From Nemertoderma westbladi (lineage: Eukaryota; Xenacoelomorpha; Nemertodermatida; Nemertodermatidae), in assembly GCA_032718475.1 (NCBI GenBank), contig JAUCBJ010008676.1:1-50414 (forward strand): a stretch of 50,414 nucleotides of DNA, given 5' to 3'. The position numbers and the translations under genes were made by a program. This document shows positions 43,021-50,414 of this stretch, in pieces (within the stretch, counting starts at the first letter, position 1; each line of letters starts with the position of its first letter). The notes under the pieces are model-generated. The model saw only the letters and a list, made by a program, of their open reading frames with translations, had not been told where the DNA came from and did no database searches.

Positions 43021-43670
43021 GTAACAAGTCCTATCTGGGATAAATAGTAAATAAAAAAGTATATCATATTGCAGTGTTTGTTAGATAATGATTGATATTT
43101 TGATTTTCATTTGCCAGATTCGTTCATTAAGTTTTTTAATATATTTAATATGTAATATATTTAATATATTTTATTATTTGTTTTATAAGTATGATTGATT
43201 ATAAAGTATGTAGATTACCAAGTTATTTTAGTTATAGATAGTAGTTAAAACTATTTGTAATAACTTTGTGCAGTATAATATTTTATATTAATTATTTTAA
43301 ACTATATAAATTAAAATTAAATTTATTTTCAAGATGCGACATAGAACGACTTGTCCAAGATTTGTCGTGAGATTACAATGTCAGTCTCAACTTGTTGACG
43401 CACCCCATATGGATTCCTGTATTCTCTCGATGCTGATAATGGGTGCCAATGGTATCGCAACAGAAACCATCTTTCTGCAGTGGAACCACCTTTAGTGAGT
43501 TTATTTATTTAGTTTGAAACATGTAAACAATTTTGGTACAATATTTATATTTTGACAGATGCTTTTTAATATTATTATGATCTGCAGGAGCTACAGTTTT
43601 TTTTTATTATATTTGTAATTACACAACTGCCGATTTCCTTATTCATTTCAATCTAACCTCATAATTGTCT
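43021..43670. other. AT-rich spacer between the two minisatellite arrays
   Basis: Mostly AT-rich. At about 43390-43495 a plus frame including YGFLYSLDADNGCQWYRNR runs into TTTA|GTGAGT, which could be a short exon. Support is too thin to call it. Confidence 0.35.
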
Positions 43671-43898
43671 CCCTCCTGTTCCACATACCTGTAACTCCCT
43701 CCTGTTCCACATACCTGTAACTCCCTCCCGTTCCATCCACCTGTAACACCCTACTGTTCCACACACCTGTAACTCCTTCCCATTCCATCCACCTGAAACA
43801 CCCTACCGTTCCACACACATGTAACTCCCTCCCGTTCCATCCACCTGTAACACCCTACCGTTCCACATACCTGTAACTCCCTCCCGTTCCATCCACAT
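43671..43898. repeat. Second array of the same 26-bp minisatellite, about 9 copies
   Basis: Same cctgttccacatacctgtaac-type units as at 42069-43020, with a tccatccacctgtaac variant alternating with the main form. The two arrays are separated by 650 bp of unrelated DNA. Confidence 0.9.
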
Positions 43899-43929
43899 TC
43901 TGCAACTTACTGCACAGTGCACACCTGTA

Positions 43930-44600
43930 ATTCTGGAAGATCCAGAATACAGGTTCATAGAAACCTATGCAAATTCTGTGCCTCCCCGATTTTTAAGGCA
44001 CAGGTTGCAAACAAACCTCTCAGGAGATGTCTTGCTGGCATTCACAACTAGGCTTAGAGTTTAAGCCTAGTGCAACAGTGGTAAGGAAGATCATAGAGTC
44101 TACTTCATCAAGGAAACTACTTTCTCATTTTGTTGGCCAATCCAACATGTGATGTTGCATCCATAGGGACTGTTTATTGGTTCACCAACATCTATCAAAC
44201 GACTCTCTTTGTTCGATTCCATGCTGCAGTCAAAGAGCGAGATGGCGTTGCCCATGGGGTTTACCATTTACCATTGCCGCATTGGTTTGTGTTTCAAGCA
44301 TGGGAAGGAGTTAATGAAGGGCCAGGATATCCTAGTTCAATGAAATGTAACACCGGATGTTGAAACTGACATCATTGCAGATGGCAATATTGCCAATAGA
44401 GAGGAAGTGGCAAGGGCTAATGAGGATCCCCTTGCGATATTCCTGGAGGACGGTGACGACCCAGAGAGGGACCATGAGAACATTGACCTCAGTATGGGAG
44501 TTCTTGGGTCCAACAAGATTATGGATGAGGATAGGGACCACGACACTTTATTAGCCAGAATGTATTGCATCCCTATCTATATAGAGACATCTATATAGAA
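43930..44600 (+). pseudogene. Degenerate coding remnant, unclassified
   Basis: Successive plus frames have coding-like composition but keep changing register. One runs from about 43935 to 44060 (ILEDPEYRFIETYANSVPPR). The next is at about 44046-44150 (LEFKPSATVVRKIIEST). A last runs from about 44345 to 44598 with an acidic segment (NEDPLAIFLEDGDDPERDHE). This pattern fits an old mobile-element or retrocopy gene with several indels. I do not recognise the family. Confidence 0.35.
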
Positions 44601-44633
44601 CCATGGCTCAGAACCCTATGCCTATTTCTTTAT

Positions 44634-45712
44634 TTATTTTATTTTATGAATCATGGCATGGAGACTGCTCTAGTTTTGAGTCGAGCATTACGTGCTCTGA
44701 CTAGAGACAGGAACCATGACTCTATGCCTATTTCTCTTTTTCTTATATTATTTTTATTTTATTTTAAGAGTCATGGGGACTGCTCTAGGAGGGAATGATC
44801 TCTCTGGTGGTGGCACTGTCTCTGAAACAGAGAGCAGGTTACGACAATGTTTATCTGACCTGCATGAAGCCACTGGGGCTAAAGTTGTGTGGATGGAGCT
44901 ATTTCCATGTGTAAACAGATGCACTACTTCTTTCAGTGCAGACCGAAAGACACTCAACAGTAGGATGAGGTCATGGTTGGGTGATACCTCTTTTGGTTCA
45001 AGCCTCTGTGTAAGAGGTTTGGCCAACCCCGAACTGGAAGGTAGAGTGCTGCACAAGGTCGGCATTCACCTGAGTCATAAATCGCAAGTGAAGTTTTATC
45101 TTGCCCTTAAACAGGCAAATAGTCTTTTAATAAGAAAGTAAAAATTTAGAAAACATAATTTATTTTTTAAGTATCTTACAAATATTTTCAAAATATGTTA
45201 CTGCTCTAGCCGGAGTCGAGCATTGTCCGCTCCGACTAAAGTGGAAGTGGCATTGGAAAGTTTGGCAATCTATATATATAATAGTTATTTAAGTAAGTAG
45301 TGGTACATTGTAGGCCTATTTACTTAAAAAAAATAAAAACCAAAAAAATTTCATAGGTTAGTGTACCAGTACAACTGGTTAGTCACTTAAACTGTCACTC
45401 CCACCTGGTCTGTCACTTGAATCGCCTCTCCAACCTGGTCTGTCACCAGGGTAATCAAGGGATGTCCATTAACTTCACTAAACTTGCAATACCACCATAG
45501 GTTCGCACTGATTTACAGATCCTGATTTAAACATTGCTACATTCGTTATGGTTTCTACAGCAAGGCACTTCAACTCTTTGTTATTGGAACTGATGATACC
45601 ATCTGATATAGACTGTAGACCACCTAGATCAGTAATTTCTTTGTGAATCTGAACATTTCATGAGATCTCTTTGAGAATCATTAATGCACCAATAATTTGA
45701 CATCAAATATCT
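44634..45712 (+). repeat. Direct duplication, copy 1 (1.08 kb)
   Basis: Colinear with 47540-48619 at an offset of 2,906-2,907 bases, about 97% alike by eye. Differences include two bases (ag) missing in copy 2 near 47743 and a three-base addition near 47650. The left edge is T/A-rich (tttattttatttta). Each copy also repeats a short block around tcatggcatggagactgctc internally. The copies flank 1.83 kb of different sequence. Confidence 0.93.
44774..45141 (+). pseudogene. C-terminal part of an SGNH-hydrolase-like frame (copy 1)
   Basis: The frame (open from ATG 44716; SGNH similarity from about 44774) contains GTALGGNDLSG, matching SGNH block III (G-x-N-D). A helix and strand follow (CLSDLHEATGAKVVWMELF), then the block V region reads KVGIHLSHKSQ. 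Here the histidine is present, but the aspartate two or three residues before it is replaced. The GDS-type block I with the nucleophile serine is missing. It is therefore a fragment and probably inactive. SGNH-like domains occur in some retroelement proteins, which fits the repetitive context. Confidence 0.5.
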
Positions 45713-45898
45713 TTAGTCTCCAGGAGGATAAGAAGCACCTCCAACCTCTCCTATAGCAAACTTATATGTCTCCTACCCACCGAGGTTGAAGTTAAGCAAA
45801 GTGCACAGCGCTGTGATAATGTGACTGTATGTTTGCCACTGTTAAGATATATATATAATCAGTTTTTTATATCTGCCAGTACTCAGAAGGCAGGCCTG
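45713..45898. other. Spacer, probable 3' flank of the minus-strand exon
   Basis: Short unique stretch after the duplication. A weak resemblance to 5S-rRNA-derived sequence at about 45775-45830 was considered and not accepted. Confidence 0.35.
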
Positions 45899-46178
45899 CT
45901 AAGGATTCTTGTCTTCCAACAGGGGTATCGTATCATCCTCTTCATCAGTCCCACTGCTGCTCCCACTGTAATCGCTATCTCTTCCTGATGCCGATCGCTT
46001 CATCCGATGTGACGATCCTCTCTCCCCTAGTTTCTTTATCCTTACGGATTTCTCCCGCTTCTCATGGTGTTTTCTCTCATCTTCCCTAATGGATTTATCA
46101 TCATCGGATTCTGATGATAGTGAATCACCATCCAACCAACGAGCCCATTGCCTTAATTCGCCATCATTGAAACTTAAA
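45899..46178 (-). CDS. Terminal exon of an unrecognised host gene; acidic/basic tail with dileucine motif
   Basis: On the minus strand a strong acceptor (TTCATTTTCGTTTTAG) ends at 46179. The exon enters with one base and encodes 92 residues to a stop at 45899. It is hydrophilic: RQWARWLDGDSLSSESDDDK, then Lys/Glu-rich charged stretches, a Ser/Asp/Glu-rich segment, and near the end EEDDTIPLLEDKNP. DTIPLL fits the [D/E]xxxL[L/I] endosome/lysosome sorting motif of membrane-protein cytoplasmic tails. The composition suits the cytosolic tail of a membrane protein. Upstream exons should lie right of 46250 but were not found before the window is taken over by repeats. Confidence 0.5.
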
Positions 46179-46484
46179 CTAAAACGAAAATGAAATACTT
46201 TAAACCGAACAATCAAGAAGTGCCCAATATGCAAGGTTGAAACTCATTACCTGACTGTGCGGTACTTCAACAACAAACATAAAGAAATACCTCTTTCAGA
46301 ATGCAAAGATCATATAAAAAAAGCGGAAATAGTTAGGCCTACATAACCATCATCCATGAAACAGAAAGTTCCATTGTTTTCAAAACTATTTTTGATTCAA
46401 AGTCCCTAAAAAGTACTGTGGATCAGACAACAGACTTTCTACAAAACCTAGGTATATGCGTAGATCGCACTAAAATTCCAGCTC
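46179..46484. other. Intron or spacer, no gene seen
   Basis: AT-rich with the acceptor of the minus-strand exon at its left end. Contains one TAGGCCTA palindrome (46334). Confidence 0.4.
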
Positions 46485-46691
46485 TATCCTGTTTGTGGGC
46501 CTCCAGTCTATTCAGAGTTCTTGTAGGTCTATACATCTGACTGTTGATTCTCAATTAAATTTGGTTTTAAATTTGGTGTTCTATTCTACAACATTCCTCA
46601 CTCACGTTTACTGTTTTGGTTCCTTTCAACTCGCCTCTGTAACCTGCTCCTTTACTAACCTGCCTGGTTTTGGAGGCCCCCAAACAGGATA
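46485..46691. mobile_element. 207-bp inverted-repeat element (MITE candidate)
   Basis: The ends are inverted copies: the left reads TATCCTGTTTGTGGGCCTCC and the right, in complement, reads TATCCTGTTTGGGGGCCTCC, one mismatch in about 21 bases. The interior is non-coding. A clear target duplication was not seen. Confidence 0.7.
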
Positions 46692-46824
46692 ATCCCAGAA
46701 AATTCCCACTGAGGATAATATATCTAAAACTCATAATGCTTTAGTTCAAGTTAACCTTAACTTCAATAATGTCAGATTCACAGTACCGACACCTCTTCCA
46801 AGGGTAATAGACATCCCTGCCACC

Positions 46825-47319
46825 ATGGAGAGGTCTGGAGACGTCACACTATCAAATCTAAGTGATTGTGACGAAGTAGACATTGAGAACACTCAAGATG
46901 TTAGTGAGAATAACCTATTAACTGTGCCATTCATAACTCATTTCCCTGGCAGTTCTCAAAGTAACTCAAGAACACCATCGAGATCTGCTATTGTTTCACC
47001 CTGCATGGTAGATCTCATCAGGGTTGATACTCCATCAGATGCTTCTTGCTTGAAACGTTTATTCGACTCAAGCAGTGATGAAGATCAGTCACTGACAAAA
47101 TTGGCAAGGGTGAATCCACTGGCTTCACCAGAAGCTAATACATGTATCACTGATATTGGTGTTGATCCATCTTATAAATGGAGTGATACCAGCTGCAAAG
47201 GCAAGGTCAGATCATTTGAGTTTGACCTTAGGTTCCCAACTGAGGAAGTTCCTATTTTGGAATGCTGGTTGGGATCCATGCCATGCAGCTGGAACATAAC
47301 CACTGCCAGGGTTACATGA
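46825..47319 (+). CDS. Unrecognised Ser/Asp-rich frame with a consensus Kozak start (164 aa)
   Basis: ATG 46825 lies in GCCACCATGG, a perfect animal Kozak context. The frame is also open upstream to about 46692. The product is acidic and disordered: SNLSDCDEVDIENTQDVSEN, then a Ser/Thr-rich part, FDSSSDEDQSLTKLARVNP, and a more ordered end (SFEFDLRFPTEEVPILECWL). It ends 220 bases before duplication copy 2, which carries the SGNH-like fragment, so the two may once have been one mobile-element gene. No family is recognised. Confidence 0.45.
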   Translation: MERSGDVTLSNLSDCDEVDIENTQDVSENNLLTVPFITHFPGSSQSNSRTPSRSAIVSPCMVDLIRVDTPSDASCLKRLFDSSSDEDQSLTKLARVNPLASPEANTCITDIGVDPSYKWSDTSCKGKVRSFEFDLRFPTEEVPILECWLGSMPCSWNITTARVT

Positions 47320-47539
47320 TTAGCCAGGTGTCAACCATTTCAAAGATTGCCTTCCAGGTGCAACGCCAGAAAGGTACCATTTTGGGAGGATTTCAAGAAT
47401 CTTCCCTATATGATGTTTGTTAGCGCATTTGATAAAATATGTTCTTTCAATCTCAATTTCATATATTGTGAACTTGTACTGATTACGCTGTAAATACATG
47501 CAGATAAGCTTTAACCATCTAGTCTGATACAACAAATTT

Positions 47540-48619
47540 TTATTTTATTTTATGAATCATGGCATGGAGACTGCTCTAGTTTTGAGTTGAGCATTACGTG
47601 CTCTGACTAGAGACAGGAACCATGACTCTATGCCTATTTCTCTTTTTCTTCTTATATTATTTTTATTTTATTTTAAGAGTCATGGGGACTGCTCTAGGAG
47701 GGAATGATCTCTCTGGTGGTGGCACTGTCTCTGAGACAGAGCAGGTTACGACAATGTTTATCTGACCTGCATGAAGCCACTGGGGCTAAATTTGTGTGGG
47801 TGGAGCTATTTCCATGTGTAAACAGATGCCCTACTTCTTTCAGTGCAGACCGAAAGACACTCAACAGTAGGATGAGGTCATGGTTGGGTGATACCTCTTT
47901 TGGTTCAAGCCTCTGTGTAAGAGGTCTGGCCAACCCCGAACTGGAAGGTAGAGTGCTGCACAAGGTCGGCATTCACCTGAGTGATAAATCGCAAGTGAAG
48001 TTTTATCTTGCCCTTAAACAGGCAAATAGTCTTTTAATAAGAAAGTAAAAATTTAGAAAACATAATTTATTTTTTAAGTATCTTACAAATATTTTCAAAA
48101 TATGTTACTGCTCTAGCCGGAGTTGAGCATTGCCCGCTCCGACTAAAGTGGAAGTGGCATTGGAAAGTTTGGCAATCTATATATATAATAGTTATTTAAG
48201 TAAGTAGTGGTACATTGTAGGCCTATTTACTTAAAAAAAATAAAAACCAAAAAAATTACATAGGTTAGTGTACGAGTACAACTGGTTAGTTACTTAAACT
48301 ATCACTCCCACGTGGTCTGTCACTTGAATCGCCTCTCCAACCTGGTCTGTCACCAGGGTAATCAAGGGATGTCCATTAACTTCACTAAACTTGCAATACC
48401 ACCATAGGTTTGCACTGATTTACAGATCCTGATTTAAACCTTGCTACATTCGTTATGGTTTCTACAGCAAGGCACTTCAACTCTTTGTTATTGGAACCGA
48501 TGATACCATCTGATATAGACTGTAGACCACCTAGATCAGTAATTTCTTTGTGAATCTGAACATTTCATGAAATCTCTTTGAGAATCATTAATGCACCAAT
48601 AATTTGACATCAAATATCT
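47540..48619 (+). repeat. Direct duplication, copy 2 (1.08 kb)
   Basis: Partner of 44634-45712. Both copies end at the same point (aaatatct) and then diverge completely, giving sharp edges. Confidence 0.93.
47690..48048 (+). pseudogene. SGNH-hydrolase-like fragment (copy 2), frameshifted
   Basis: The same segment as copy 1, with block V region KVGIHLSDKSQ again lacking the catalytic aspartate. A two-base loss near 47743 puts the GGND block out of frame with the rest, so this copy is broken. Confidence 0.5.
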
Positions 48620-48932
48620 GCACTCAAATTCCATCTGGGCGAATTAATATCTTGTCACAATTTTAAATATTATCAATTAAGGGAAAGAGCAGGTGAAAGT
48701 GGCACGTTATTCCAACCAAAACAAACTAAAGTCTGCAGAACAGGTTACAGTTTTATTTTTGGGAGTAATCAGCTATTATTTACGTCAATGCCTCCCCAAC
48801 CTGCCCCCAGTCAAAGTTTTATCCCCTCTCCCCAACCAGCTCTTCGTCAACGTTTTGTCTACCCTCCCCAATTTGTTATGAGATGAACAAGTCTCTCATC
48901 ACTGTACTTGATAGGCCAGTATATTTTTACTA
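48620..48932. other. Spacer at the degraded 3' end of the piggyBac pseudogene
   Basis: Contains short repeats of ccccaacc/gtcaacgttttgtc (48790-48880). No TTAA-flanked inverted end belonging to the piggyBac pseudogene was recognised. Confidence 0.4.
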
Positions 48933-50351
48933 TTACCTGATCGGGCATATGCAGATGACATTGGTGTTAACTCTTATGTTAGTGATTTCAGAAGGAATTC
49001 CCCTTTGGACATTTATTGTACCACGCATCGCAGTTGATCGGGAATCTAAGAATTCAGCTAGGCATAGAGAACAATACCAATTGTCCATATTGAGGTTGTA
49101 ACCTAGGTCTAACAATTTGCTGCAATTCATCATAGAGACAACAATTATTTCACTTTTACTCAAATGTGCTGCCCCTAGTTCATCAGTGGTTATAATAGTT
49201 TTCTTACCAAAATATACTTGTATACGACAGCAGTATCCATATTCATCACATAATATATATGACTTTACTCCAAAACGGGCCGCCCTCTTAGTCTTTATGT
49301 GTTGCTTGAAATACAACCTTCCCTTATATAATAATAGGGATTCATCGAGGGAGAGATATTGGTCGGTATATAGTTTGATACTATCTACGATACTAAATCA
49401 AATTAATATTAAATTAAACAATAACAAATACATAATAACACATACACACATACTGATGTACAGACATGAACCAACGTGGTTACTTACCCTGAAGATGGCT
49501 CTATTTTGAGTTGAAACGTTGGTTCATGTCTGTATGTCAGTATGTGTGTATGTGTTATTATGTATTTGTTATTGTTTAATTTAATATTAATTTTATTTGA
49601 AATGAAGTGGAGAATTATTTCTTTGGCGATATCGTTCATTATTCTATTAATATTTCCCTCATCAAAAACTATTCTGTGAAACAAGTTAACGAAATCTTCT
49701 ATACGAGTCCACTTGTCAGCTTGGAGAAGTTTATCAGGATCCGAAAAACGTATAAACAGCAATATAAACATGTACCAATCACATCCCATTCATTCACCAA
49801 AATACGGAGTTACCAAGATTGAGTCACATGACCAATATTGACGTTATTTTGTGTTTTTTATTATTCCCATTAGAAACGTGAGCCCCAACATGGTTTTCAT
49901 AACCTTGTGACATTTAACTTGGCATGACTTTCTGCTGGGGGTTGATTGATCTCTGCTGTTCAATTCTTTTGTTTGTATTTTTAGTCAAAAGATCGAATAA
50001 GGATTCTGGAAGATATAAAGTTACATAGTCACTGATATGTGTATTAGTTGTTGATAAGCCAACATACCCTGGGGTACCTTTGAAAGCTCTCATAGGGGCA
50101 ATATCAGTAAATGTGTTATGGATAATGTCCCATGTTTCCGGAAAACTATAGAGAAGACCTGAGTCTGTACTACTATCCCCACTACTATCCATACTACTAC
50201 CAGTAGATTCATCATCACTACTGACATATTCACTCCCTGAATCTCCGGATTCAGTCTCATCTTCGCTATCATTATTGTCGCCTTGGTCTCCCAGCCTCCT
50301 CACTGGGGCATGGGTACACTTGGGATACCTACTGACAGTAGGGCCAGCCCC
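48933..50351 (-). pseudogene. piggyBac-type (PGBD) transposase pseudogene
   Basis: On the minus strand, going from 50351 leftward, an acidic Ser/Asp-rich N-terminus (SGSEYVSSDDESTGSS) is followed by the conserved segment FKGTPGYVGLS (about 50050-50095). After stops and a frame change at about 49800-49913 comes a segment like YWSCDSILVTPYF, then RFSDPDKLLQADKW. A MITE follows (49400-49593). Then the catalytic region appears: LYTDQYLSLDESLLLYKG, FKQHIKTKRAARFGVKSY, and NMDNWYCSLCLAEFL with its aspartate. The C-terminus after GIPSEI is lost near 48990. The upstream end is cut by adapter sequence, so the apparent ATG at about 50391 is artificial. Confidence 0.88.
49400..49593. mobile_element. 194-bp foldback MITE inside the piggyBac pseudogene
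   Basis: Arms 49400-49477 and 49516-49593 are near-perfect inverted copies (AAATTAATATTAAATTAAAC at the outer end, ACATGAACCAACGT at the inner end) around a 38-base loop. It interrupts the transposase between the PDKLL segment and the LDESLLLYKG segment. The target duplication is unclear because both flanks are A/T-rich. Confidence 0.9.
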
Positions 50352-50404
50352 AGTACTCTGCGTTGATACCACTGCTTTAAGCAGTGGTATCAACGCAGAG
50401 TACT
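50352..50404. other. Head-to-head PCR-adapter sequence (library artefact)
   Basis: Bases 50379-50404 begin AAGCAGTGGTATCAACGCAG and end AGTACT. Bases 50352-50377 are the exact reverse complement, with one T between. This is the template-switch/ISPCR primer used in SMART cDNA kits and as the amplification adapter in ultra-low-input long-read genomic libraries. It is not biological sequence. DNA on either side (up to 50351, and 50405-50414) need not be adjacent in the genome. Confidence 0.96.
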
Positions 50405-50414
50405 CATTGCATAC

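Noticed and set aside
42322-43067. Cys-rich minus-strand proteins in the 26-bp minisatellite
   Set aside because: All frames are open because of repeat composition; no start, splice or promoter evidence.
45770-45840. 5S-rRNA- or SINE3-like fragment (ccgaggttgaagttaagcaa)
   Set aside because: Only a short resemblance to the 5S A-box/intermediate region; the remaining 5S sequence is not recognisable.
1-50414. CRISPR array or bacterial operons
   Set aside because: The repeats are contiguous tandem units without unique spacers, and gene structure is eukaryotic (introns, retroelements).

Overview
This window is animal nuclear DNA, most likely from a small-bodied, probably marine, invertebrate. 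The evidence is spliced host-type exons with GT/AG introns in AT-rich DNA, several satellite arrays, BEL/Pao retroelements, piggyBac-type DNA elements and an integrated DNA-virus/Polinton-type polymerase locus. The species cannot be named from the sequence. The window opens inside a satellite and closes 10 bases after a head-to-head pair of PCR-adapter sequences, so it may be a whole contig ended by a library artefact. No rRNA, tRNA or CRISPR feature was found.

Layout. 1-1237: 46-bp satellite. 1630-2359: very GC-rich minisatellite. 3529-7699: three exons of an unrecognised minus-strand gene, all joined by phase-0 introns; the first intron carries a 1.56-kb TTAA-flanked piggyBac-like non-autonomous element. 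7838-9571: 38-bp satellite made of steroid-response-element-like palindromes. 9990-10905: GC-rich repeat array. 11359-26553 (minus): a long open reading frame with an exonuclease-like region and CCHC knuckles, split by a complete and apparently very young BEL/Pao element (13058-25664) with 1,215-bp LTRs and a 5-bp target duplication. That BEL element keeps gag and protease but has lost reverse transcriptase and integrase. 27804-30184 (minus): a 5'-truncated BEL pol pseudogene, cut off by another 38-bp satellite (30185-30960). 32260-33541: a foldback element. 33719-34298: an exon with one frame change.

35400-41798 is the most distinctive block. It contains a roughly 200-bp palindrome with divergent reading frames, a gene for an unrecognised protein with a PC4-like stretch and one in-frame stop, and a protein-primed family-B DNA polymerase of the Polinton/adintovirus/bidnavirus type with a single frame break. 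It is best read as an endogenised viral or Polinton-like element in early decay.

42069-43898 holds two arrays of a 26-bp minisatellite. 43945-48619 holds a degenerate coding remnant, a 1.08-kb direct duplication carrying part of an SGNH-hydrolase-like frame, a terminal exon ending in an acidic dileucine motif, and a 207-bp inverted-repeat element. 48933-50351 (minus) is a piggyBac transposase pseudogene interrupted by a foldback MITE.

Most of the window is therefore mobile or repetitive DNA, with host exons as islands. The nesting gives an order of events: the exonuclease/CCHC frame came before the BEL insertion, the host gene before the piggyBac-like element in its intron, and the piggyBac transposase before the MITE inside it.
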